Source: VXYL01 sp965199945
Lineage (GTDB): Bacteria > Pseudomonadota > Gammaproteobacteria > Pseudomonadales > Azotimanducaceae
Length of the DNA stretch: 64,000 nt
Assembly: GCA_965199945.1 (NCBI GenBank)
Contig: OZ241354.1
Span: 1,488,001 to 1,552,000, forward strand
Reading direction: 5' to 3'
This document shows, in pieces, positions 8,274-15,560 of this stretch. The notes beneath the pieces were generated by a model. The model was given only the letters and a program-made list of their open reading frames with translations. It made no database searches and had not been told where the DNA came from. The position numbers and the translations under genes were made by a program. How positions within the stretch are numbered: the stretch's first letter is position 1; each line of letters opens with the position of its first letter.

Positions 8274-8591
8274 ATGACGAGGCAGCGAACCCTAAAGGCG
8301 CAAGCCGCGGTGCGTGTTCGAGGCGTGGTTGCCGCGGTCGCGCTTGCGGCCATGGCGATGCACATGGTGGCTGGCGCGGCAGCGCATCACAGCCACGATG
8401 ACGAAGAGGAGGAGGAGGCCTGTTCACTCTGCGCCGCCTTCTCCAGCGAAGACGACGCCGTCCAGCCGTGCGCGGCGAGACGGCAGGCCGTGCGGCGCGC
8501 CGAGCCGGGCTTGGGCGCCCTGCCTGCGCCGCTGGCCGCCCGCAAGCAGCTCCCCTACTTGCCGAGGGCCCCGCCGACGCTCTGCCGTTGA
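8274..8591 (+). CDS. Small secreted His/acidic/CxxC protein upstream of a zinc receptor (DUF2946-like)
   Basis: A 105-residue protein with a basic N-terminus and a hydrophobic segment (VVAAVALAAMAMHMVAGAAA), probably a signal peptide or anchor. Next comes a HHSHDDEEEEE stretch and a CSLCAAF motif. The spacing of His/acidic and Cys residues resembles the short DUF2946-type proteins often found beside metal-linked TonB receptors. A metal-binding role is inferred from composition and from the receptor gene 70 bases downstream on the same strand. Confidence 0.6.
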   Translation: MTRQRTLKAQAAVRVRGVVAAVALAAMAMHMVAGAAAHHSHDDEEEEEACSLCAAFSSEDDAVQPCAARRQAVRRAEPGLGALPAPLAARKQLPYLPRAPPTLCR

Positions 8592-8661
8592 CGCGAAAAC
8601 GCGCCGGCCACCTGTTTCGTGGCGAACGGCGCCAAGACCCAACGTCATTTGGAGAGCACCA

Positions 8662-10896
8662 ATGCAATCTCTTTTCGCCCGTGTGGGCAGCGCACTCGCG
8701 CTGTTCGCGCTGATCTACGCCCCTATCGCCGCTGCGGCGGCAGATGAAGAGGCGGCGGACGCGGCGGCAGAAGCCGCCGATCCCGAACTCGAAGAAATTC
8801 TCGTCATCGCCCACCCGCTTTCCGCCGGAGGGCTTTCCCAGGCGGCCGTGGTTCTCGACGGCGCGCAGCTTGAACGCGATCTCGCCGACAACATCGGCGA
8901 AACCGTGGCCCGGCAAGCGGGCATCCACTCGGCATCCTTCGGCCCCGCGGTGGGGCGGCCGGTGGTGAACGGCTTGAGCGGCCCGCGCGTGCGCATCATG
9001 GAAGACCGCATCGACGCCATGGACGTTTCCGTCACCAGCGGCGACCACGCGGTGACCGTTGATCCCGCCATCGCCAACCGCGTGGAAGTGCTCAAGGGCC
9101 CGAGCGTGCTGCTGTACGGTTCCGGCGCCATCGGCGGCGTTGTCGACGTGCAAACCGGGCGCATTCCACACGAACCGGCCGACGGCATCAGCGGGCGCAT
9201 GATCGTGCGCGGCGCCGACAACGGCGACCAGCGCGGCACCGTGCTGCGGCTCGATGGCGGCGGCGGCCAGTTCGCCTGGCACCTCGACGCATTCCGACGC
9301 TCGGCGGACGAATACGACATTCCCGGCTTCGCCGAATCCGCCCGCTTTCGCGCCGCCGAGGAAGCCGAGGAAGAGCACCACGACGAAGAAGACGAGCACG
9401 GCGAGGGCGAAGACCACCACGACGAGGACGAAGACCACGACGAACACGAAGACGAACACGAGGACGAGGAAGTCTTCGGACACCTGCCCGGCAGCCAGAC
9501 CGAAGGCCAAGGCGGCGCGTTCGGCGCGTCCTGGGTCGGCGAGCGCGGCTTCGTCGGCGTCTCGTTCAGCCAGTTGAAGTACGACTACGGGCTGCCCGGC
9601 GGCCACGCCCACGCGCACGGCCACGAAGACGAGCACGAGGACGAGCATCACGACGAAGGAGCGCACGAAGACGAGCACGCAGAGGACGAAGACCACGACG
9701 AGCACGAGGAGCACGAGGAAGAAGGCAACGTGACCTTGGACTTGGAGCAGACGCGCTTCGACTTCGAGGCTGGCATCGAAGAGCCCTTCGCCAATGCCTC
9801 GGCGCTGAACATCCGCTTCGGCAGCAACGACTACGCCCACGTGGAGATCGAACCGAACGGCGAAATCGCCACGCGCTTCGCCGTCGATTCCTACGAGGGG
9901 CGCGTCGAAATCGTGCAGAACGATAGCCGGGGCCTGGACGGCGCCGGCGGTGTGCAGTTCAGCGAGCGGAGTTTCTCCGCAGTCGGCGAGGAAGCGTACG
10001 TGCCGCCCGTGGACACATCGACCATCGGCGTCTTCGTGGCGACCGAGTACGACCTCGACGGCTTCGACTTGGAATCCGGCGCGCGCTTCGAGCGCGTGCA
10101 GCACGAGCCGATGGCCGGCGACGGCGCGAGCTTCTCCGTGTTCTCGGTGTCTCTCGGCGCCGTCGTGCCCGCCGGCAACGCCCTGTTCGGCATCGAAGGC
10201 TGCTATTCAAGCCGTGCGCCGGTGGCCATCGAGCTCTACTCCCACGGTGCGCATCTGGCGGTGCAGAGCTTCGAGATCGGCGACCCGGACTTGGACGTGG
10301 AGTCCGCATGGCACGGCAGCGCCACCCTCTCCTGGTCCGGAGAACGCGCCAGCTTGAACGCCACCGCCTTCGCGGCCACCTTCGGCGACTACATCTACGC
10401 CTTCGCCGACGGGACCGAGGAGGACGGCCTGCCGGTGCGGCGCTACGGCCAAGCAGACGCGCAGCTGCGCGGGATCGACCTTGCGGGCAGCGTGACTCTG
10501 GCCGAGTTCGACGGTGGCAGCGCGGCGCTCACTTTCCTCGCCGACACGGTGGCGCTGACGATCGACGTTTCCGGCAACGACAATGTGCCCCTAGTGCCGC
10601 CGGCCCGCATCGGCATGGGATTGCGCGTGGAACGGGGCCGCTACAGCGCCGACTTGGACTACCTGCACGTCTTCGAGCAGAGCGACAACGCCGATTTCGA
10701 ACTGCCCACGGACGCATACGCAGACTTGCGCCTGCACCTGGCCGCGAAATATGAGCTCGGCAACGCCCAAGTGCGCGCGTTCCTGCAGGGACGCAACCTC
10801 ACCGACGACGAACAACGCCACCACTCCTCCATCGTCAAGGACATGGCGCCAGCGCCAGGCCGAACCATCGCCATCGGCGCGGAGGTCTCCTTCTAG
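8662..10896 (+). CDS. TonB-dependent receptor, ZnuD-like zinc transporter with very long His/Asp/Glu loops
   Basis: A 744-residue outer-membrane receptor: signal peptide (1-27), plug beginning EEILVIAHPLSAGGLSQ with GLSGPRVRIMEDR and VLKGPSVLLYGSGAIGG, then a beta-barrel ending in the C-terminal Phe (GAEVSF). Two extracellular-loop-like stretches, about residues 233-271 and 313-355, consist almost wholly of His, Asp and Glu (HHDEEDEHGEGEDHH-type sequence). Plug features and metal-binding loops match ZnuD, the zinc-piracy receptor. The loops are much more extensive than the short His-rich loops I recall from ZnuD. ATG 8662 follows an AGAG ribosome-binding-like stretch. Zinc is the best guess; other divalent metals are possible. 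Confidence 0.82.
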   Translation: MQSLFARVGSALALFALIYAPIAAAAADEEAADAAAEAADPELEEILVIAHPLSAGGLSQAAVVLDGAQLERDLADNIGETVARQAGIHSASFGPAVGRPVVNGLSGPRVRIMEDRIDAMDVSVTSGDHAVTVDPAIANRVEVLKGPSVLLYGSGAIGGVVDVQTGRIPHEPADGISGRMIVRGADNGDQRGTVLRLDGGGGQFAWHLDAFRRSADEYDIPGFAESARFRAAEEAEEEHHDEEDEHGEGEDHHDEDEDHDEHEDEHEDEEVFGHLPGSQTEGQGGAFGASWVGERGFVGVSFSQLKYDYGLPGGHAHAHGHEDEHEDEHHDEGAHEDEHAEDEDHDEHEEHEEEGNVTLDLEQTRFDFEAGIEEPFANASALNIRFGSNDYAHVEIEPNGEIATRFAVDSYEGRVEIVQNDSRGLDGAGGVQFSERSFSAVGEEAYVPPVDTSTIGVFVATEYDLDGFDLESGARFERVQHEPMAGDGASFSVFSVSLGAVVPAGNALFGIEGCYSSRAPVAIELYSHGAHLAVQSFEIGDPDLDVESAWHGSATLSWSGERASLNATAFAATFGDYIYAFADGTEEDGLPVRRYGQADAQLRGIDLAGSVTLAEFDGGSAALTFLADTVALTIDVSGNDNVPLVPPARIGMGLRVERGRYSADLDYLHVFEQSDNADFELPTDAYADLRLHLAAKYELGNAQVRAFLQGRNLTDDEQRHHSSIVKDMAPAPGRTIAIGAEVSF

Positions 10897-11001
10897 GCCA
10901 CAAACTCGGGCAACGCCCGCCTCGGCATCCGTCGACGTCAAGGCGGCGTTGTCCGTTCAACCCGGCGACACAGCGCTCCCGTCCTCGCAGCGGAAGGGCA
11001 A

Positions 11002-11040
11002 GTTGGACAAATTGAAGGTGGCACTTTCAATTTGTCCAAC
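11002..11040. promoter_or_regulatory. Perfect 15-bp inverted repeat upstream of the DUF4143 ATPase gene
   Basis: Arms at 11002-11016 (GTTGGACAAATTGAA) and 11026-11040 are exact reverse complements around a 9-base loop, an AT-rich palindrome in a GC-rich context. The right arm overlaps a plausible -35 (TTTCAA, 11025-11030) spaced 17 bases from TACGCT (11048-11053), itself 7 bases before ATG 11061. This suits an operator controlling a leaderless transcript, perhaps autoregulation. An RNA hairpin is the alternative. Confidence 0.6.
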
Positions 11041-11060
11041 GCTCCACTACGCTCCGTTCC

Positions 11061-12245
11061 ATGATCGAGCGCACCATCAAGCCGCGCCTTGTTCGGCTGT
11101 TCGAGCAATACCCGTTCGTCACGGTCACCGGGCCGCGGCAGTCCGGCAAGACGACTCTGTGCCGGGACGCCTTCCCCGATTTGAGATACGTCAACTTGGA
11201 GGCGCCCGACCAACGGGCCTTCGCCCAGGAGGATCCGCGCGGCTTCCTCGCCGAAATCGAGGGCGGCGCGATCATCGACGAAGTCCAGAGGGTGCCGGAC
11301 TTGCTCTCCTACTTGCAGTTGTTCGCCGACGAACGCCGCGCCAACGGCCTATTCGTGCTCACCGGCAGCCAGCACTTCCAGCTTTCGGACGCCATCGCCC
11401 AGTCCCTCGCTGGCCGAACGGCGTTGCTGCGCCTGCTGCCCTTCTCAATGGCGGAAGTCGCCAGCATGGGCGCCGAACTTCGCTTGAACGAAGTCCTCCA
11501 CGCCGGGTTCTACCCGCGCATCCACGACCAGGGGTTGGCCCCGCAGCAAGCGCTCGGCGACTATTTCGAGACCTACGTGGAACGCGACCTGCGCACCATT
11601 GGCCAAGTACGCAACCTCGGCGCCTTTCAGAGTTTCGTGCGCATTTGCGCCGGGCGCGTCGGCAGTCTGCTGAACCTGTCCGCATTGGGCGCGGATGCCG
11701 GCGTGTCCCACGCCACCGCGAAGGAGTGGCTGAGCCTGCTGGAAACCAGCTACATCGCGTTTCCGCTGCGCCCACTGCACGCCAACCTCACCAAGCGGTT
11801 GGTCAAGGCGCCCAAGCTCTATTTCTACGACGTGGGCTTGGCGGCCTACCTCATCGGCGTGGAGCGCGCCGACCAGATCCCCACCCACCCGTTGCGCGGC
11901 GCACTGTTCGAAAACGCCGTGGTGGTGGAAGCGATGAAGCACCGCTTCAATCTCGGAGAGCGCTCGAATCTGTCCTTCTTTCGAGACAGACGCGGCCTTG
12001 AATGCGACCTCCTGTACGGAACCGACGAACGAATGCTCGCCATCGAAGCAAAGGCCGGCGCAACAATCGCGTCCGACTACTTCGCCGCCATCAATCGCGT
12101 GGCCGATCTGCTCCCAAACGTGGCCGCCAAAGCGCTGGTCTACGGCGGCTCGGAACGTCAGAAGCGCACCGCCGCGGAGGTCGTTCCCCTAGCCGACCTC
12201 GACAGCCTGCTGACAGCCTTCGATGTGGCCGATGCGGCCAGATAG
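11061..12245 (+). CDS. ATP-binding protein, AAA_14/DUF4143 family
   Basis: A 394-residue protein with the standard layout: Walker A at residues 24-32 (GPRQSGKTT), Walker B in GGAIIDEVQRVPDLLSYL, sensor-like FVLTGSQHF, and a C-terminal DUF4143 domain with a winged-helix and PD-(D/E)XK-like segment (FFRDRRGLECDLL, LAIEAKAGAT). The latter ends in the E.K pair typical of restriction-like folds. Such proteins are widespread, stand-alone and of unproven function; toxin- or defence-like roles have been suggested. The gene is a single unit behind the palindrome at 11002-11040 and converges on the broken phospholipase-D gene. Confidence 0.85.
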   Translation: MIERTIKPRLVRLFEQYPFVTVTGPRQSGKTTLCRDAFPDLRYVNLEAPDQRAFAQEDPRGFLAEIEGGAIIDEVQRVPDLLSYLQLFADERRANGLFVLTGSQHFQLSDAIAQSLAGRTALLRLLPFSMAEVASMGAELRLNEVLHAGFYPRIHDQGLAPQQALGDYFETYVERDLRTIGQVRNLGAFQSFVRICAGRVGSLLNLSALGADAGVSHATAKEWLSLLETSYIAFPLRPLHANLTKRLVKAPKLYFYDVGLAAYLIGVERADQIPTHPLRGALFENAVVVEAMKHRFNLGERSNLSFFRDRRGLECDLLYGTDERMLAIEAKAGATIASDYFAAINRVADLLPNVAAKALVYGGSERQKRTAAEVVPLADLDSLLTAFDVADAAR

Positions 12246-12270
12246 CGTGTGACCATCTCTACGCGCTAAG

Positions 12271-13053
12271 TCAAAATCCCACCTCGACAGCTCCGGTGCC
12301 GCCACCTTCGGCCTGCCACATCTTGCCGTCGACCTTGACGCTAAATCCGGCGATTCTTGCTGCAGCAAGGACCAGTTTCCACTTTTCCTTGGTCATAGCG
12401 CCGCCTCCTCCCAAGTACCAACCACTGTCCAGCCGTTTCGGGGATTTATTGAGGGCCCCGAGATCAGTTTCCGTCTGAGTGATGTAGCGGGATTCCCCGC
12501 GCCAAAAGCTCGCATCAGTCGAACATCGCTCTAGGAAATTGCTGTCTCTTCGTTGTAGCTCATTGAGCACGATCTCCAGACACCCTACAGAATCCTTGTA
12601 CTCGTAGGAGCTGTCGCCAATTGTGACTTCGCCGTGTGGGGACTCCCTCCTAGTGCCCTCCGCATTGAACGGGGGTGGCCGCTCCTGCTTACGGTCTTGC
12701 ACAAATACGATGACGCCGGGTTCACCGTCCGTACCTCGCGCACTTGGACTAGGAGCAGTGTGTCGGCTCCGACTCCTCCGCGGGGCGGCAACGCCAAGCA
12801 TCGGAACCTTGGGCCTCGTCCACTCCTCGCAGTACTTCTCTGGCTGATCGTCTTGCGGCCCGACCGCTTCCCATCGACGGTCGAACCACTCTGCCAATCC
12901 CTCGGCCTCTTCGGTCTCGTAGATAAGCTCCTCGTTGCCGTCGAAGCCAGGGCCCGTGAAGTTGGCGCTGCCAACCCACGCAAGCGACTTGCGCGAAGTC
13001 CGGAACAGAACGAGCTTTACATGGAACAAGCCGGTACGGTCGTTAACCAGCCT
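12271..13053 (-). pseudogene. Phospholipase-D-like protein, 3' part, severed by an IS3-family element
   Basis: This is the C-terminal 260 codons of a PLD-superfamily protein. It holds the HKD-type motif FHVKLVLFRTSRKSLAWVGS followed by ANFTGPGFDGNEEL (HxK...GSxN). The N-terminal 84 codons lie at 15296-15547. Removing the element and one copy of the 3-bp duplication joins the halves without a frame change: LANLGEV continues RLVNDRTGLFHVKL. The intact gene would encode about 344 residues. PLD-like proteins of this type are nucleases or helicase partners; the role here is unknown. A short ORF could restart at the ATG at 13022 (MEQAG is in the opposite strand), but loss of the first part should inactivate it. 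Confidence 0.85.
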
Positions 13054-13121
13054 GACTGAGCTGGTCCTGCTTTTTGAGGCAGTCGGTTAAGGTGTATTCC
13101 ACGCCTTGAAGGAGGCATGGA

Positions 13122-13400
13122 ATGACAGCGAAGAGGCGCCGGTTCACGGCGGACTTCAAGAAGCGGGTGGCGCTGGAAGCGCTGCGCGGAGATCGGACGA
13201 TCCAGGAGCTGGCGGCGAAGCACGGAGTGCATCCGAACCAGGTGGGCATGTGGAAGAAGCAGGCGGTGGAGGGCCTGGGCGAGGTGTTCGCGTCGAGCCG
13301 GAAGTCGGGCGCGGACGAGGCGCTGGCGAAGGAGCTGTACGCGAAGATCGGGGAGCTGACGATGGAACGGGATTTTTTTCGGCGCGGGTTGGCGCACTGA
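13122..13400 (+). CDS. IS3-family transposase OrfA (first copy, in the partial unit)
   Basis: A 92-residue helix-turn-helix protein (MTAKRRRFTADFKKRVALEA..., DRTIQELAAKHGVHPNQVGM) with a C-terminal leucine-zipper-like region. It is identical to the copy at 13788-14066. It ends just after a run of seven T (13373-13379), the slippery site for the -1 shift into orfB. In this copy the downstream orfB is cut short, so only OrfA, or a truncated OrfAB able to interfere with transposition, can be made. Confidence 0.85.
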   Translation: MTAKRRRFTADFKKRVALEALRGDRTIQELAAKHGVHPNQVGMWKKQAVEGLGEVFASSRKSGADEALAKELYAKIGELTMERDFFRRGLAH

Positions 13401-13756
13401 GCCGCCCGGAGCGCCTGGCGATGGTGGAGCGCGACGGCCCGCTGAGCCTGAGCCGGCAGTGCGAGCTGCTGGCGGTCGGTCGGGCGTCGCTGTACCGCGA
13501 GCCGGCTGGCGAGAGCGCGGCGAACCTGGAGCTGATGCGGCGCATCGACGAGTTGTACATGGAGTGTCCGTTCTACGGCAGCCGGCGGATGTCGATGCAT
13601 CTGCGGCGGGAGGGCGTCGTTGCCGGTCGGCGCCGGGTGCGCCGCCTGATGCGGCTGATGGGCGTGGACGCCGTCTACCCGAAGCCGCGCACGAGTGCGC
13701 CGAGCGCCGAGCACCAGGTGCATGAGCTGGTCCTGCTTTTTGAGGCAGTCGGTTAA
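13380..13756 (+). pseudogene. IS3-family transposase OrfB, truncated by the tandem copy
   Basis: The orfB frame reads through SRPERLAMVERDGPLSLSRQ and the HTH_21 region (YGSRRMSMHLRREGVVAGRR). After AEHQVH it enters the left end of the next IS copy and stops within 11 codons (ELVLLFEAVG). The whole DDE catalytic core is missing, so this copy cannot catalyse transposition. Confidence 0.85.
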
Positions 13757-13787
13757 GGTGTATTCCACGCCTTGAAGGAGGCATGGA

Positions 13788-14066
13788 ATGACAGCGAAGA
13801 GGCGCCGGTTCACGGCGGACTTCAAGAAGCGGGTGGCGCTGGAAGCGCTGCGCGGAGATCGGACGATCCAGGAGCTGGCGGCGAAGCACGGAGTGCATCC
13901 GAACCAGGTGGGCATGTGGAAGAAGCAGGCGGTGGAGGGCCTGGGCGAGGTGTTCGCGTCGAGCCGGAAGTCGGGCGCGGACGAGGCGCTGGCGAAGGAG
14001 CTGTACGCGAAGATCGGGGAGCTGACGATGGAACGGGATTTTTTTCGGCGCGGGTTGGCGCACTGA
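13788..14066 (+). CDS. IS3-family transposase OrfA (complete element)
   Basis: A 92-residue DNA-binding subunit identical to the copy at 13122. Its last codons overlap the seven-T run at 14039-14045. A -1 slip there moves ribosomes into the orfB frame to give the OrfAB fusion transposase, the usual IS3 mechanism. Confidence 0.88.
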   Translation: MTAKRRRFTADFKKRVALEALRGDRTIQELAAKHGVHPNQVGMWKKQAVEGLGEVFASSRKSGADEALAKELYAKIGELTMERDFFRRGLAH

Positions 14067-14908
14067 GCCGCCCGGAGCGCCTGGCGATGGTGGAGCGCGA
14101 CGGCCCGCTGAGCCTGAGCCGGCAGTGCGAGCTGCTGGCGGTCGGTCGGGCGTCGCTGTACCGCGAGCCGGCTGGCGAGAGCGCGGCGAACCTGGAGCTG
14201 ATGCGGCGCATCGACGAGTTGTACATGGAGTGTCCGTTCTACGGCAGCCGGCGGATGTCGATGCATCTGCGGCGGGAGGGCGTCGTTGCCGGTCGGCGCC
14301 GGGTGCGCCGCCTGATGCGGCTGATGGGCGTGGACGCCGTCTACCCGAAGCCGCGCACGAGTGCGCCGAGCGCCGAGCACCAGGTGCATCCGTACCTGCT
14401 GCGCGGCGTGGCCGTGGAGCGCCCGGACCAGGTCTGGTGCGCGGACATCACCTACATCCCCGTGCGCTCCGGCTTCCTGTATCTGGTGGCGGTGATGGAC
14501 TGGGCGACGCGGTTCGTGCTGTCGTGGCGGCTGTCGAACACGATGGACGCGGCGTTCTGCGTCGAGGCGCTGGAGGACGCGCTCGGCGGCGGCGCGGCGC
14601 CCGGCATCTTCAACACCGACCAGGGGGCGCAGTTCACCAGCCTGGCGTTCACCGGGCGGGTGCTGGAGTCGGGGGCGCGGTGCTCGATGGACGGCCGGGG
14701 CCGGTGCATGGACAACGTGTTCATCGAGCGGCTGTGGCGTTCGCTGAAGTACGAGGCGGTGTACCTCCACGACCTGGCCGACGGCTTCGAGGCGGAGCGC
14801 GTGATCGCCCGTTGGATGCGCTTCTACAACGGATCGCGTCCTCACTTCTCGCTGGGCGGCCGAACTCCGGCGGAAGCCTACGGCGGCGCCTTCGCGGAGG
14901 CGGCATGA
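14046..14908 (+). CDS. IS3-family transposase OrfB (DDE integrase core, expressed by -1 frameshift)
   Basis: The orfB frame encodes an HTH_21 segment followed by an rve catalytic domain. The DDE triad is visible: first Asp in VWCADITYIP, second in IFNTDQGAQFTS, and Glu in NVFIERLWRSLKYE. The C-terminal RPHFSLGGRTPAEAY block is typical of IS3 OrfB. No strong independent start is seen close to the frameshift site, so expression as an OrfAB fusion via the T7 slippery run at 14039-14045 is likely. All catalytic residues are intact, so the element may be active. Confidence 0.88.
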
Positions 14909-15295
14909 CCGGCCGGCCGCCCCGGCGCGGCGAACGCCGCGCCGGATTTTCCGGACTCCGGTCGCTCCGCTCCCTCCGCTCGGAAAATCCGACCAACCCG
15001 CCTCCGGCGGTTCGCCTCGGCCCGGCGGACGAAAGGCGACCAGCCATGCGGCTGGGAGATGCGGCCGAGGACGCCGGGGCCTTCGAGCCTTGGCTGGCAG
15101 CTGCGAAGTCGGGAGTTGGGAAGGTCTTGCAAAGACGCGGGCATCGGCAACGGGAAAGCCGCCGAACATGGCAGCGAATCGGCCTTGACGGTCGCTCGGC
15201 AAGCCGCAAGAATGCCTTGCGCTCGAGGGACTCAACACCAAGGGAGTACACCTTAACCAAGCCCTCGAACTGCCTCACGAAACAGGACCACCTCA
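14909..15295 (+). other. Non-coding tail of the IS element
   Basis: There are 387 bases between the orfB stop and the right terminal repeat, much longer than the few tens usual in IS3 elements. The tail starts with a strong hairpin/terminator (14922-14949). A second inverted repeat follows: CGGATTTTCCG at 14942-14952 against CGGAAAATCCG at 14980-14990. The remaining 300 bases carry no convincing ORF. This could be acquired sequence between the original end and a more distal, still recognised terminus. Confidence 0.5.
14922..14949 (+). terminator. Hairpin terminator after orfB
   Basis: CCGGCGCGGCG at 14922-14932 and its exact complement at 14935-14945 form an 11-bp stem with an AA loop, followed by ATTTT. 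The T tract is short, but position and stem strength fit a Rho-independent terminator 13 bases after the orfB stop. Confidence 0.65.
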
Positions 15296-15547
15296 GACCT
15301 CGCCAAGGTTCGCCAGTCGCTTGAGTGCGTCCGGAGTGGTGTGGTTCCCAGAGACTCCGGCCAATGTGCGTACCCGCAGTCCTTTGCGCCGCCGCTCCTT
15401 CAGATCTTCGAGGGCGTCCAAAGCACTGCCTTCCGTTGCCCAAGCCGTGGCGATGTCCACTCTCCCCACCGACCAGCGCTTTAGAAGCACCAGCAACTCC
15501 TCCCCAAGATTGCCTGTCAACACACGCACGGCAGGTCCCAGTTCCAA
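15296..15547 (-). pseudogene. Phospholipase-D-like protein, 5' part, severed by the IS element
   Basis: Eighty-four codons beginning at TTG 15547 (MELGPAVRVLTGNLGEEL) and reading VDIATAWATEGSALDALEDL, the first beta-strand/helix unit of PLD-superfamily proteins, up to LANLGEV at the insertion point. The next codon falls in the IS and stops. The rest of the gene is at 12271-13053. A CTG at 15559 is an alternative start; a stop codon at 15566-15568 excludes anything longer. It begins 14 bases after the stop of the UnbV gene and may have been co-transcribed with it. Confidence 0.82.
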
Positions 15548-15560
15548 ATCGATCGACAGC

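Larger units (their letters stand above)
13057..14388. repeat. Tandem direct repeat, 2 x 666 bp, of the IS left end
   Basis: Positions 13057-13722 and 13723-14388 read identically by eye. Each begins at the terminal TGAGCTGG and runs through orfA into the first third of orfB. The second unit continues into the rest of the element. The junction (GTGCA|TGAGC) starts exactly at the IS terminus, pointing to transposase-made joining rather than random duplication. Mis-assembly must be excluded. Confidence 0.85.
13057..15295 (+). mobile_element. IS3-family insertion sequence with tandemly duplicated left part
   Basis: The left end starts TGAGCTGGTCCTGC and the right end, read on the other strand, starts TGAGGTGGTCCTGT; both continue to a shared GTTAAGGTGTA block, giving imperfect terminal inverted repeats. 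GAC flanks the element on both sides (13054-13056 and 15296-15298), a 3-bp target duplication normal for IS3 elements. A complete copy (1573 bp) spans 13723-15295, preceded by an extra copy of its first 666 bp (13057-13722). It encodes orfA and orfB of a DDE transposase joined by a -1 frameshift. It interrupts a phospholipase-D-like gene. Confidence 0.88.

Noticed and set aside
9355..9735. His/Asp/Glu-rich DNA as a CRISPR-like or satellite repeat
   Set aside because: The GAC/GAG/CAC pattern is codon-based, stays in frame with the receptor and lacks regular unit length.
10910..10922. CGGGC-AAC-GCCCG as a terminator after the zinc receptor
   Set aside because: Five-base stem with no T tract; too weak to call.
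13043..15241. A 732-codon minus-strand frame with an internal repeat
   Set aside because: The repeat merely reflects the 666-bp duplication; the frame is antisense to the transposase genes.
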